64,000 nucleotides of DNA from Deltaproteobacteria bacterium (GTDB taxonomy: Bacteria; Myxococcota_A; Polyangia; Haliangiales; Haliangiaceae), in the NCBI GenBank assembly GCA_025353585.1, contig JANXOM010000045.1, positions 1 to 64,000 on the forward strand, given 5' to 3'. Position numbers and translations under genes: made by a program. Shown here piece after piece: positions 52,126-60,991 of this stretch. The first letter of the stretch is position 1; every line of letters starts with the position of its first letter. The notes beneath the pieces are model-generated. The model saw only the letters and a list, made by a program, of their open reading frames with translations, had not been told where the DNA came from and ran no database searches.

Positions 52126-52838
52126 GCACCATCCCGAAGTTGAAGATCAAGCTGTTCGCCGACGGCGCCGACAAGAAGGGGATGCTCGAGATGTACGAGA
52201 AGCCCTGGATCCAGGGCTTCACGACGAACCCGACCTTGATGCGCAAGGCCGGCATCACCGACTACAAGGCGTTCGCCCACGAGATCCTCGATGCGATCAA
52301 GGACCGCCCGATCTCGTTCGAGGTGTTCTCCGACGACTTCGCCGAGATGGAGCGCCAGGCGCGCGACATCGCGAGCTGGGGCAAGAACGTCTACGTCAAG
52401 ATCCCGGTCACGAACACCAAGGGCCAGTCGGCGAACGAGCTCGTGAAGAAGCTCTCGAGCGCCGGCATCAAGCTCAACGTCACGGCCGTGTTCACCCTCG
52501 AGCAGACGCGGGACGTGATGGCGCACCTCGATCCGAACGTGCCGTCGTACGTCTCGGTGTTCGCGGGCCGCATCGCGGACACCGGCCGCGATCCGATGCC
52601 GCACATGGCGGCGGCGCTGGCGCTCGTGAAGCTGTCGAAGACGGCCGAGCTTATCTGGGCCTCGCCGCGCGAGCTGCTCAACGTGTTCCACGCCGAGGCC
52701 GTCGGCTGCGACATCATCACGATGACGAACGACCTCCTCGCGAAGCTGACCAGCGCCGGGAAGGACCTCGCGCAGTTCTCGCTCGAGACCGTGAAGATGT
52801 TCCACGACGACGCCGCCAAGGCCGGCTTCACGCTATAA
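52122..52838 (+). CDS. Transaldolase-family protein
   Basis: 238 residues, ATGA overlap with gmhB. Short-form transaldolase/fructose-6-phosphate-aldolase barrel: FADGADKKGMLEMY, GFTTNPTLMRKAG, Schiff-base Lys93 in VYVKIPVTN, LNVTAVFTLEQ, YVSVFAGRIADTGRDPM. In a heptose operon it may supply or balance sedoheptulose 7-phosphate for GmhA. Similar proteins sit in other polysaccharide loci where their true reaction is untested, so an aldolase on another sugar phosphate is an alternative. Confidence 0.88.
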   Translation: MSTIPKLKIKLFADGADKKGMLEMYEKPWIQGFTTNPTLMRKAGITDYKAFAHEILDAIKDRPISFEVFSDDFAEMERQARDIASWGKNVYVKIPVTNTKGQSANELVKKLSSAGIKLNVTAVFTLEQTRDVMAHLDPNVPSYVSVFAGRIADTGRDPMPHMAAALALVKLSKTAELIWASPRELLNVFHAEAVGCDIITMTNDLLAKLTSAGKDLAQFSLETVKMFHDDAAKAGFTL

Positions 52839-52847
52839 GCGGCTGTC

Positions 52848-53861
52848 GTGTCCGCCGAGCCGCGCATCGTCGTCCTGGTCCCGTGCCTCAACGAAGAGGC
52901 CGCGATCGGCAAGGTCGTCACGGACTTTCGCGCGGCGCTGCCGACCGCGACGGTCTACGTCTACGACAACAACTCCACGGACAAGACCGCCGCGGTTGCC
53001 ACGGCGGCGGGCGCCATCGTTCGCCGCGAGCGCCGGCCCGGCAAGGGCAACGTGGTGCGCCGGATGTTCCAGGACATCGAGGCCGACATCTACGTGATGA
53101 CGGACGGCGACGACACGTACGACGCGGCCTCCGCGCGGAAGCTCGTCGACGCGATGATCACCGACAACCTCGACATGGTCGTCGGCAAGCGCATCGAGAC
53201 CCACCAGGACGCGTACCGCGCCGGCCACCGGCTCGGCAACGCCGTGCTGACGGGCCTCGTCCGCAAGCTGTTCGGCTCGCAGATCGACGACATGCTCTCG
53301 GGCTACCGCGTGTTCTCGCGCCGGTTCGCGAAGAGCTTCCCGAGCTCGTCGCGCGAGTTCGAGATCGAGACGGAGCTGACGGTGCACGCGATGCAGATGC
53401 GGATGGCGATCACCGAGATCGACACGCCGTACAAGGAGCGCCCGCCGGGGAGCTTCTCGAAGCTGCGCACGTTCCGCGATGGCTGGCGGATCCTCGTCAC
53501 GATCCTGAACCTCATGCGGAACGAGCGGCCGCTGATGTTCTTCTCGGGCCTCGGGCTCCTGATGCTGCTCGTCGCCATCGGGCTCGCGGTCCCGCTCTTC
53601 ATCCAGTACTCGCGCAGCGGCGACGTGCCGCGCTTCCCGACGGCGATCCTGTCCACGGGCATCGCGCTCGTCGGCATGATCTCGATCACGACCGGCCTCA
53701 TCCTCGATCTCGTGTCGCACGTGCGCCGCGAGGTGAAGCGCCTCGCGTATCTCCAGCACGTCGCGCCGGGCGAGCGCCAGCTGCTCGCCGCGCCGGTGGC
53801 GCCGAAGATCGTGACGCCCGGCGAGGCACTGGCGGGCGCGCATGACGACGCCCACGCCTAG
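52848..53861 (+). CDS. GT2 glycosyltransferase with C-terminal TM helices
   Basis: 337 residues, GTG start. RIVVLVPCLNEEAAIGKVV, YDNNSTDKTAAVA, and the donor metal motif MTDGDDTYDAASA, then GKGNVVRRMF and MLSGYRVFSRRFAKSFP. Two transmembrane helices lie near the end (PLMFFSGLGLLMLLVAIGLAVPLF, LSTGIALVGMISITTGLIL). It is a DPM1-like polyprenyl-phosphate or acceptor glycosyltransferase at the inner membrane. The last ~20 bases overlap the next gene. Confidence 0.9.
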   Translation: MSAEPRIVVLVPCLNEEAAIGKVVTDFRAALPTATVYVYDNNSTDKTAAVATAAGAIVRRERRPGKGNVVRRMFQDIEADIYVMTDGDDTYDAASARKLVDAMITDNLDMVVGKRIETHQDAYRAGHRLGNAVLTGLVRKLFGSQIDDMLSGYRVFSRRFAKSFPSSSREFEIETELTVHAMQMRMAITEIDTPYKERPPGSFSKLRTFRDGWRILVTILNLMRNERPLMFFSGLGLLMLLVAIGLAVPLFIQYSRSGDVPRFPTAILSTGIALVGMISITTGLILDLVSHVRREVKRLAYLQHVAPGERQLLAAPVAPKIVTPGEALAGAHDDAHA

Positions 53862-55989
53862 CGCGCCGGACGTGTTCGGCAGACGGCGGGCGCTGCTCTG
53901 GGCGCTCGGGCTCGCGCTCCTCGTGACGTGGTTCACCGGCGCGATCCCGCGGTGGGGGCAATGGTTCAGCGAGCACGCGTTCTATCGCGCGCAGGTCGCG
54001 GCGTTCTTCGAGGGGCGGCTCGCGCTGTCTCACGACCCCGAGGGCGTGACGCACGATCTCGCGTGGGTCGATGGCGGCGTACAGCACGTGTGGGGGCTCG
54101 GCGTGCCGCTGTGGCTCGCGCTCTGGGAGCTCGTCGGGCGCGCGGTGCACGTGACGCCGTTCCCCGATCGCGTGGCGATGATCTTCGGCGAGGCGCTCGT
54201 CCTCTACGGGCTCCTGCGCGCGTGGCTCGGGCCCGGCAGCGATCGCACGGTCGGCTCGCGCGGCGCGTTCCTCATCACGGCGCTGCTGCCGGGCGTCATC
54301 ACGATGATGCGCGGGCGGCTGGCCGTGTACGAGGAAGCGGAGGCGTACGCGTACGGCACGTCGATGCTGCTGCTGGCGGGCGTGCTCGTGATGCTGCGGC
54401 GGCCGTCGACGGCGAAGTACCTCTTGCTCGTGACGCTCGCCGGATTCTCGGGGCTGATGCGCCCGACGGTGTGGTTCTACGGCGCCGCCGCGGCGGGCGT
54501 GGCCACGGTGCTCTACGTGCAATATCGCGGCGGGCTGCGGCGGGCGCTCGCGGTGGTGCTCGTGGCCGCGGCGCTGTTCATGGCGGGCGGCGGCGCGCTG
54601 TACGGCACGAACTACCTGCGCTTCGGCGCGGGCGGCGAGTTCGGGCATCGCCTGAACCTCGAGGATCTGCCGGGCAACATCTACGCCACGCGCTTCGACT
54701 ATCCGTTCGATCACGCGCCGCTTCCGGTGGCCGCGAAGGAGCTCGTCGGCGGCATGTTCGGGCGCCCGGAGCTGCGCTCGCGCGAGGGCTATCACTTCTA
54801 CGACACGAAGCTGCACGCGGGGCAGGCGGACCTCCCGCGCTGGCGCGAGTACTACTTCACGAACTACACGTGGGTGTACGCGCCGCTGGCGCTCGTCGGG
54901 CTCGCCCTGATCGCGGCGTGCTGGCTGCGCGTGCGGCGGGCCCGGCCCGCGGGCGCGCGCGGCCCGGACCTGGCGCGCGAGACGCGCTGGCTCGGCGTGT
55001 TCGCGCTCGGCGGGACCGTGCCGCTGCTCGCGTTCTACCTGCGCAGCCCGAGCCTGTCGTCGCGCTACTTCCTCGACGTGGGGCCTGGCGTGGCGGTGCT
55101 CGTCGCGATCACGTGGCGGCACGCGGCGGCGTGGCTCGACGGGCGCGGCCGGCGGCTGGGCACGCTCGGGTTCGCGGGGTTCTTCCTGTGGTGGGGCTGG
55201 TCGGTGCTGGATGGCAAGGCGCTGCGCGCGTGGCACTCGCCGCTGCGCGCGGGCGCGGCCGTGGTGACGACGATGGAGCTGACGCACCCGCTGACGGTGC
55301 TGCGCGACCTGCCCGATGCCTACGACCTCGCCGATCCGGATCTGCGCGTGTACATCGGCGCGGACCAGTGGGAGTGCCCGTGCTTCCTCGACGTCTACGA
55401 CGAGGACTCGTGCGACCACGCGGTCTTCGGGCTCACGCCGCCGGACATCGCGCTCGTCCGCGCGTTCGACCGGCGGTTGCTCCCGCTGCGGATGCACACG
55501 GGCGACCTGGGGACGCTCTGCACGGCGGGGGCGGCGCAGACGGGTTGCGAGGCCGACGCGCCGGACGTGGCGGCGCCCGATGGCGTGGACGATCCGACGT
55601 ACGCGATCGAGACGCGCTGGCGCGGCGACACGCTGTACCTGAACGGCACGAACTGGGACCTGACGACGGGCGCGATCGCCCCGGCGACGTACCTGTTCGT
55701 CGACGCGCCGGGCGAGATCGACGTGGAGGTCGCGCCGGATCGCGGCCCGGTCACGGCGGCCTGGGTGCCGGCGGTGCGCGCGAAGGTGCAGCTCGAGGAG
55801 CTCGTCCTGACGGGCACGGAGTCGACGGCGCGCGGCGTGCGGTTCCGGTTCGCCGCGCCGCGGACGGCGAAGTACCGCGAGGGCCTGCAGGTGCTGTTCC
55901 TCGCGTTCGGCGGGCCCGAGCACATCGACGAGGCGACGTCCGGGTACAAGCTGCTCCACGTGGGCTGGCACGGCAGGAGGCCACGATGA
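53842..55989 (+). CDS. Large polytopic membrane protein of unknown function
   Basis: 715 residues. About 10-11 transmembrane helices in the first ~430 residues, with a first loop WFSEHAFYRAQVAAFFEGRLALSHDPEG and PSLSSRYFLDVGPGVAVLVAITW, then a ~250-residue periplasmic part with several cysteines (WECPCFLDVYDEDSCDH, LCTAGAAQTGCEA) and beta structure (VRFRFAAPRTAKYREGLQVLFLAFGG). It resembles GT-C-fold or glycan-modifying proteins in layout but no catalytic motif is certain. ATGA overlap with the deacetylase. Confidence 0.65.
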   Translation: MTTPTPSAPDVFGRRRALLWALGLALLVTWFTGAIPRWGQWFSEHAFYRAQVAAFFEGRLALSHDPEGVTHDLAWVDGGVQHVWGLGVPLWLALWELVGRAVHVTPFPDRVAMIFGEALVLYGLLRAWLGPGSDRTVGSRGAFLITALLPGVITMMRGRLAVYEEAEAYAYGTSMLLLAGVLVMLRRPSTAKYLLLVTLAGFSGLMRPTVWFYGAAAAGVATVLYVQYRGGLRRALAVVLVAAALFMAGGGALYGTNYLRFGAGGEFGHRLNLEDLPGNIYATRFDYPFDHAPLPVAAKELVGGMFGRPELRSREGYHFYDTKLHAGQADLPRWREYYFTNYTWVYAPLALVGLALIAACWLRVRRARPAGARGPDLARETRWLGVFALGGTVPLLAFYLRSPSLSSRYFLDVGPGVAVLVAITWRHAAAWLDGRGRRLGTLGFAGFFLWWGWSVLDGKALRAWHSPLRAGAAVVTTMELTHPLTVLRDLPDAYDLADPDLRVYIGADQWECPCFLDVYDEDSCDHAVFGLTPPDIALVRAFDRRLLPLRMHTGDLGTLCTAGAAQTGCEADAPDVAAPDGVDDPTYAIETRWRGDTLYLNGTNWDLTTGAIAPATYLFVDAPGEIDVEVAPDRGPVTAAWVPAVRAKVQLEELVLTGTESTARGVRFRFAAPRTAKYREGLQVLFLAFGGPEHIDEATSGYKLLHVGWHGRRPR

Positions 55990-56738
55990 TGCGCAGGATG
56001 GTGGTGCTGAGCATCCTGGCCGCGTGCGGGAAAGGCGCGCCCGACGCGAAGCACTTCGGCGAGCGGTTCTATTCGGGCGGCGCGAACGGCAGCCACGTGC
56101 AGTGCAGCAAGGGCGTCGACCGCACGCACGAGTGGCCGCACGCCGAGCTCGCGGCGTCGCTCGAGTACGCGCGCGCGCACGACCTCGTCCTGCACACCTA
56201 CGGGCACGCCCCGACGCTGTCCCTCGACGAGTACTTCGCCGACTTCGACTGGGCGACCGCCCACGGCGTGAAGCTCGTGACGTTTCGCGACCTCGCCGCC
56301 GGCTTCCATGGCCCCGGCTGGGCCTTCTCCGTCGACGACGACGAGGTCGACGCGTGGTTCGCGTGGCGCGCCCCGCTCCGCGCGCATGGCGTGAAGGTCA
56401 CGTTCTTCGTCACGAACTTCGCGAAGCTCACGCCCGCGCAGCGCGCCGAGCTCCACGCGCTCGCGACCGACGGGCACGACATCGAGGCCCACAGCGCGAC
56501 GCACCAGAACGCGGTCGAGTACGCGACGGCCCACGGCATCCCCGCGTACGTGGCGGACGAGGCGCTGCCGAGCCAGGCGCTCCTGGCCGCCGACGGGTTC
56601 CCCGCGCCGGTCGCGTTCTCGTATCCATACGGCGCGCACACGCACGAGCTCGACGCCGCCCTCGCGCCGCACTTCGCGTGGCTGCGCACGGTGGGCGCGC
56701 AGTGGTGCCTCAAGGACGGCGATGGCCACGCGCCTTAG
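55986..56738 (+). CDS. Polysaccharide deacetylase-like lipoprotein (NodB type)
   Basis: 250 residues. Short lipoprotein signal (MMRRMVVLSILAACGKGA, lipobox LAAC). NodB motifs are WAFSVDDDEVDAWFAW (metal Asp pair), FFVTNFAKLTPAQRAEL, EAHSATHQNAVEYA (H-x-x-x-H type) and AFSYPYGAHTHELDAAL. It probably removes N-acetyl groups from a glycan outside the inner membrane. An upstream part (HAELAASLEYARAHDLVLHTYGHAPTLSLDEYFADFDWA) is additional. Overlaps of 4 and 17 bases with its neighbours. Confidence 0.82.
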   Translation: MMRRMVVLSILAACGKGAPDAKHFGERFYSGGANGSHVQCSKGVDRTHEWPHAELAASLEYARAHDLVLHTYGHAPTLSLDEYFADFDWATAHGVKLVTFRDLAAGFHGPGWAFSVDDDEVDAWFAWRAPLRAHGVKVTFFVTNFAKLTPAQRAELHALATDGHDIEAHSATHQNAVEYATAHGIPAYVADEALPSQALLAADGFPAPVAFSYPYGAHTHELDAALAPHFAWLRTVGAQWCLKDGDGHAP

Positions 56739-58122
56739 CCATCGCGTCACGCTGGCCCTCACCGCGGTGGCGTTCGCGCTCGCCGCGATCGCGGCCGGGC
56801 TCTACTTCACGGAGCTGACCGCGGCCCAGCAGCCGCGCACGTTTTACGACACCGGCGCGTACTTCCAGATCGCCGAGCGCCCGCTCGGCATCGGTCTCTT
56901 CGAGCTCGCGAAGCCGCCGACCGTGCCGCTCGTCTATCGCGCGGCCGATCGCGACGCGGCCGTCATCGAGACGTGGCAGCGGCCGGTCGCGTTCGTCGCG
57001 TGGCTGGCGCTGGCGCTCGGCCTCGTCTGTGCGCTGCGGCATCCCGCGGCGCGCGCGGCGGGCGGGCTCGTGATGTTCGGCATGGCCCTCGCGCCGGCCC
57101 GGCTCGGCTGGACGGCCGTGGCGCTGTCCGAGTCCCTGGACGACTCGCTGCTGGCGCTGGTCCTCGCGTGCGCGCTCGGCCTCGCCGCGGCCCACCGGCT
57201 CGTGCCGCGCGCGCGCGGGATCGTGCGGACCACGCTGAGCGTCGCGCTCGTGCTCGCGCTGATCGCGTGGGTATTCGCGCGCGACACGAACGCGCTCGCC
57301 GTGATCGTGTCGATCGCCTGCGCGGCCGGCGTGGGGTGGAAGGAGATCCGCGCGGGGCACGCGCGCTGGGCGATGCTGCCGCTCTTGTTCGGCCTCGTGG
57401 CGGCGCTGTTCGACCTGACCTCCGCGCGCGCCGCCCCGAGCGAGCCGCTCGGGTTCCAGACCGGCTGGGCGCCGGAGCTGACGTCGCGCACCGCGTTCCC
57501 CGCCGTCAACAACTTGCTCCTGCGCGTGATGCCCGACGCGGACGGTCGCGCGTTCTACGTCGACCACGGGCTGCCGATCGCCCAGGTCGAGCCGTTCGCG
57601 ACGCCGCCGCGCAACGATGACTTCGTGCACGCCGATCCGGCGCGCGCCCAGGCGCAGACGTGGATCGCCGCGAACGGCACGACGACGTTCGTGTCCTGGC
57701 TCGCCCACGATCCGGGCGCCCGCGCGGGCGAGCTGTGGCGCGCGCGCGTGATGTTCGTGGCGCCCGACACCCATCGCTACATGCCGCCGGGCTGGATCGC
57801 GACGGATCCGGACCACCCCGTGCTGCAGCTGCTACGGCGCCTGACGGCGAGCCGCTGGGTGATCCTCGGGATGTGCATCCTCGCGCCGCTCGCGCTGTAC
57901 CGGCCGCGGTCCGATCCCCGCGCCGCCCTGGCGCTGTGCGTGATCGTCGGCGCGCTCGCCGCCGCCGGCGCGAGCTTCTATGGCGACGCGCTCGAGCCGG
58001 ATCGGCACTGCTACGGCGCGGCGCAGATGCTCGCGGCGGGGCTCGTCATCGCGCTCGCCGTCGGGCTCGATCGGCTGCTGGCGCGCGTGCAGCGCGGGCC
58101 GCAGGCACCCCAGGTAGGATAG
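56722..58122 (+). CDS. Polytopic membrane protein of unknown function
   Basis: 466 residues, ATG 17 bases inside the deacetylase gene. Around 10 transmembrane helices, including VTLALTAVAFALAAIAAGLYF and WVILGMCILAPLALYRP, with a large loop (PLGFQTGWAPELTSRTAFPAVNNLLLRV) between them. No catalytic motif recognised. A role in polysaccharide assembly is inferred only from the locus. It ends 6 bases before the next GTG start. Confidence 0.65.
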   Translation: MATRLSHRVTLALTAVAFALAAIAAGLYFTELTAAQQPRTFYDTGAYFQIAERPLGIGLFELAKPPTVPLVYRAADRDAAVIETWQRPVAFVAWLALALGLVCALRHPAARAAGGLVMFGMALAPARLGWTAVALSESLDDSLLALVLACALGLAAAHRLVPRARGIVRTTLSVALVLALIAWVFARDTNALAVIVSIACAAGVGWKEIRAGHARWAMLPLLFGLVAALFDLTSARAAPSEPLGFQTGWAPELTSRTAFPAVNNLLLRVMPDADGRAFYVDHGLPIAQVEPFATPPRNDDFVHADPARAQAQTWIAANGTTTFVSWLAHDPGARAGELWRARVMFVAPDTHRYMPPGWIATDPDHPVLQLLRRLTASRWVILGMCILAPLALYRPRSDPRAALALCVIVGALAAAGASFYGDALEPDRHCYGAAQMLAAGLVIALAVGLDRLLARVQRGPQAPQVG

Positions 58123-58128
58123 CCAGGC

Positions 58129-59994
58129 GTGGGTTCGTTCATCCTCCGGGTGCTGTTCGTCGCGTACGTCGCGGCGACGCTCGTCCACATCGGCGCCGTG
58201 ATGCTCCACGAGCCGTTCGCGTTCGATGCGTGGAACATGGCCGTGGACACGCGCGCCGAGCCGTTCTCGGCGGGAAACTTCTTCGACTACTGGGCGTTCG
58301 AGTACACGCACAGCAACCCGCGCGTGGGGCAGCCGCTGACGTACCTCGCGTACAAGCTCGTCTGGTTCGCGCCGATCGTCACCCCGCTCGTCTACCTCGC
58401 GCTCGCCGTCGCCGTCGTCACGCTCGGCCTCGGGCGGCTCCCGCAGTGGCGGCGCGGCCGGGACCTCGCGCTCGTGGCGATCGCGCTCGGCTTCGCGTGG
58501 TTCGCGCTGCCGAACCTCGGGATGATCATGTTCTGTCGCGCGTACGGCGCGAACTACCTCTACGGCGCGACGATCCAGCTGTGGTTCCTCGTGCCGCTCC
58601 GGCTCGCCGCGAACCGCGCGCCCGACGCGCCCGAGCGCGGCTGGCTCCTGTGCCTGGCGTTCGCGCTGCTCGGCGTGGTCGCGGGCGCGTGCAACGAGCA
58701 CACCGGGCCGACCCTGTGCCTCGTCGCGATCGGCTACGCCGCGTGGCGCTACTGGGCCGGCGGCACGTCGCGGCTCTCACGCGCGGGCGCGGCGGGCGCG
58801 GCGGTCGGCTTCGCGCTCATCTTCTTCGCGCCGGGCCAGGCCCATCGCTACGACGACCTCGCCCAGCGCGTGTCGCTCGCGGGCCGCGTGCTCCAGCGCG
58901 GCGTCAGCGGCAACCTCGACATCTTTCAGGGCTTCCTCACCGGCGCGGCGCCGATCCTCGCGCTGCTGGCGCTCGCGCTCGCGCTCGGCACGCGCGACGC
59001 CCCGACGGACGAGAGCCGGCTCGCTCGCCGCCGCGCGCTCCGGTTCACCGCGCTCGCGCTCGGGGCCGGCGCGCTCATCACGTGCACGGTGTTCGTGTCG
59101 CCGAAGCTCGGCCCGCGCTTCTACCTGCACGCGCTCGCGATCCTCCTCGCCGCGTTCATCGGCGTGGCGGACACGGTGCTGTCGTCGCCGCGTCGGCTCG
59201 CGCCGTTCGTGGTGCTCGCCGCGCTCGCGAGCCTCTACGCCGCCTCGCGCACCGTGCCGCTCTACCTGCGCCTCGAGGGCGAGAGCGACGACCGCCTCGC
59301 CGCGCTCGCCGCCGCGCCGCCCGGGAGCGTGCCCACCGTCGACGCGTACGAGCAGGTCGAGCCGAGCTGGTGGTTCCTCGGCGATGACTTCCGCGATCCG
59401 AAGAAGCGCGAGTTGATCACGGACTTCTACGCCTACGCGGGCGTCGTGTTTCGCGGCGTCGATCTCGAGGCGCCGCTGGGTGTGTCCGACGTGCACCTCG
59501 TGCCGCGCTACGACCTCGCGCCCGCGAGCTGCCTCGACGAGCACGGCGGCCTCGAGCTCGGCGCGTACAAGGGCCTGAACGTCGCGTCGATCCAGGCCGC
59601 GTTCGGCGAGGCCGTGACGGCGCTGCGCGCGCGGCTGCCGGCGGGCATGACGCTGCGGGCGCTGGACCTCGAGGCCGTGTTCAGCGGCGCGCCGCCGGCG
59701 CTGCCGCGACCGCATATCTACGTCGCGAGCTGGTCCCCGGATCACGTCGAGCAGTGGCTCGGCAAGATCGAGCGCCGGGGCCGCTCGACGACGCGCGAGG
59801 TCACGCTGCCGGCGCCGCTGCGCGCGTTGCCGTACGAGATCTACATGTACCAGGCCGGCGGCGAGGCCCGGCGCCTTGGCATGGCAGGCGACGCGGACCT
59901 CTCCTACGTGCCGTGGAAGACGGGCGCGTACTGGCTCCTCGCCTGCAAGGCGGACGCGTGCTTCGTGCTTGCCGCCACGCGGCAGGGCGGGTGA
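58129..59994 (+). CDS. DUF6056-like polytopic membrane protein
   Basis: 621 residues, GTG start. About 10 transmembrane helices. Features shared with the protein at 60988 are SNPRVGQPLTYLAYK versus GNPRLGQTVTLLQYT, GANYLYGATIQLWFLVPLRL versus GNYLFGLTVQLAFLVPYRL, and GACNEHTGPTLCL versus GLCNEHTPPAIGA. The N-E-H-T loop is typical of DUF6056 membrane proteins, often beside glycosyltransferases. A ~220-residue C-terminal periplasmic domain is present here but not in its paralogue. Confidence 0.75.
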   Translation: MGSFILRVLFVAYVAATLVHIGAVMLHEPFAFDAWNMAVDTRAEPFSAGNFFDYWAFEYTHSNPRVGQPLTYLAYKLVWFAPIVTPLVYLALAVAVVTLGLGRLPQWRRGRDLALVAIALGFAWFALPNLGMIMFCRAYGANYLYGATIQLWFLVPLRLAANRAPDAPERGWLLCLAFALLGVVAGACNEHTGPTLCLVAIGYAAWRYWAGGTSRLSRAGAAGAAVGFALIFFAPGQAHRYDDLAQRVSLAGRVLQRGVSGNLDIFQGFLTGAAPILALLALALALGTRDAPTDESRLARRRALRFTALALGAGALITCTVFVSPKLGPRFYLHALAILLAAFIGVADTVLSSPRRLAPFVVLAALASLYAASRTVPLYLRLEGESDDRLAALAAAPPGSVPTVDAYEQVEPSWWFLGDDFRDPKKRELITDFYAYAGVVFRGVDLEAPLGVSDVHLVPRYDLAPASCLDEHGGLELGAYKGLNVASIQAAFGEAVTALRARLPAGMTLRALDLEAVFSGAPPALPRPHIYVASWSPDHVEQWLGKIERRGRSTTREVTLPAPLRALPYEIYMYQAGGEARRLGMAGDADLSYVPWKTGAYWLLACKADACFVLAATRQGG

Positions 59995-60025
59995 CCGTGC
60001 GTGGAACATGCTAGAGACGAGGCGG

Positions 60026-60991
60026 ATGGACGCCCCGGCGATCTCGATCGTCGCGCCCGCCTACAACGAGGCGAAGAACATCGCGGCGTTCGTCGCCGCG
60101 ATCACGCCGGTGCTGGAGGGCCTCGGCGAGCCGTGGGAGATCGTGTTCGTCGACGACGGCAGCCGCGACGACACGATCGGGCTCCTCGTCGCCGCGCGCG
60201 CGACCGAGCCGCGGATCAAGGTGATCGCGCTCGCGCGGAACTTCGGCAAGGACGTGGCGCTGTCGGCGGGGCTCGCCCACGCGCGCGGGCGGGCCGTGAT
60301 CCCGATCGACTGCGACCTGCAGCACCCGGTGGAGCTCATCCCCGAGCTCGTGGCGAAGTGGCGCGCGGGGGCCGAGATGGTGCTCGCCGTGCGGACGACG
60401 CGGGCCGAGGAGGGACTCGTGCGGCGGTCGCTCGCGGGGCTCTACTACTCGCTGATGCAGCGGATGAACGACGTCGCCATTCCGCGCAACGCGGGCGACT
60501 TCCGGCTGCTCGATCGCAAGATCGTCGACGTCATCAACCAGATGCCGGAGCGGTGCCGCTTCATGAAGGGCATCTTCGCGTGGCCCGGCTTCAAGACGGA
60601 GACGGTGCCGTTCCAGGCGCGGCCGCGGGCGGGGGGGGACAGCGGCTGGTCGTTGTTCAAGCTGTGGCGCTTTGCGCTCGACGGCCTGTTCTCGTTCTCG
60701 ACCGCGCCGCTGAAGATCTGGACGTACATCGGCGGGCTCGCGGCGGCGGGCGCGTTCGTGTACCTCGCGATCACGATCGTGCAGAAGCTCGTGTGGGGCA
60801 TCGCCGCGCCGGGCTATGCGTCGCTGCTCATCGTAATGCTGTTCTTCAGCGGGCTGCATCTGCTGTCCAACGGGATCCAGGGCGAGTACCTCGCGCGGAT
60901 CTTCGAGGAGGTCAAAGGCCGGCCGCTGTTCGTCGTGTCACGCAAGTGGGGCCTCGACGACGACGCGCCGCCCCGCGATCCGGCGCCGTGA
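60026..60991 (+). CDS. GT2 glycosyltransferase (DPM1/GtrB-like) with two TM helices
   Basis: 321 residues from the ATG at 60026 behind GAGGCGG; the ATG at 60008 (MLETRRM) is possible. GT2 motifs are SIVAPAYNEAKNIAAFVAA, VFVDDGSRDDT and VIPIDCDLQHPVELIPEL, then AIPRNAGDFRLLDRK. C-terminal helices KIWTYIGGLAAAGAFVYLAI and LLIVMLFFSGLHLLSNGIQGEYLARIFEEVKGRPLFVV. Close in layout to the enzyme at 46359. It probably charges polyprenyl phosphate for one of the neighbouring GT-C-like membrane proteins. The stop overlaps the next gene's GTG. Confidence 0.9.
   Translation: MDAPAISIVAPAYNEAKNIAAFVAAITPVLEGLGEPWEIVFVDDGSRDDTIGLLVAARATEPRIKVIALARNFGKDVALSAGLAHARGRAVIPIDCDLQHPVELIPELVAKWRAGAEMVLAVRTTRAEEGLVRRSLAGLYYSLMQRMNDVAIPRNAGDFRLLDRKIVDVINQMPERCRFMKGIFAWPGFKTETVPFQARPRAGGDSGWSLFKLWRFALDGLFSFSTAPLKIWTYIGGLAAAGAFVYLAITIVQKLVWGIAAPGYASLLIVMLFFSGLHLLSNGIQGEYLARIFEEVKGRPLFVVSRKWGLDDDAPPRDPAP

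Noticed and set aside
53698-55971. 757-codon minus-strand frame full of Arg, Glu and Pro
   Set aside because: Shadow of the 715-residue membrane protein, which has clear transmembrane segments and 4-base overlaps with its neighbours.
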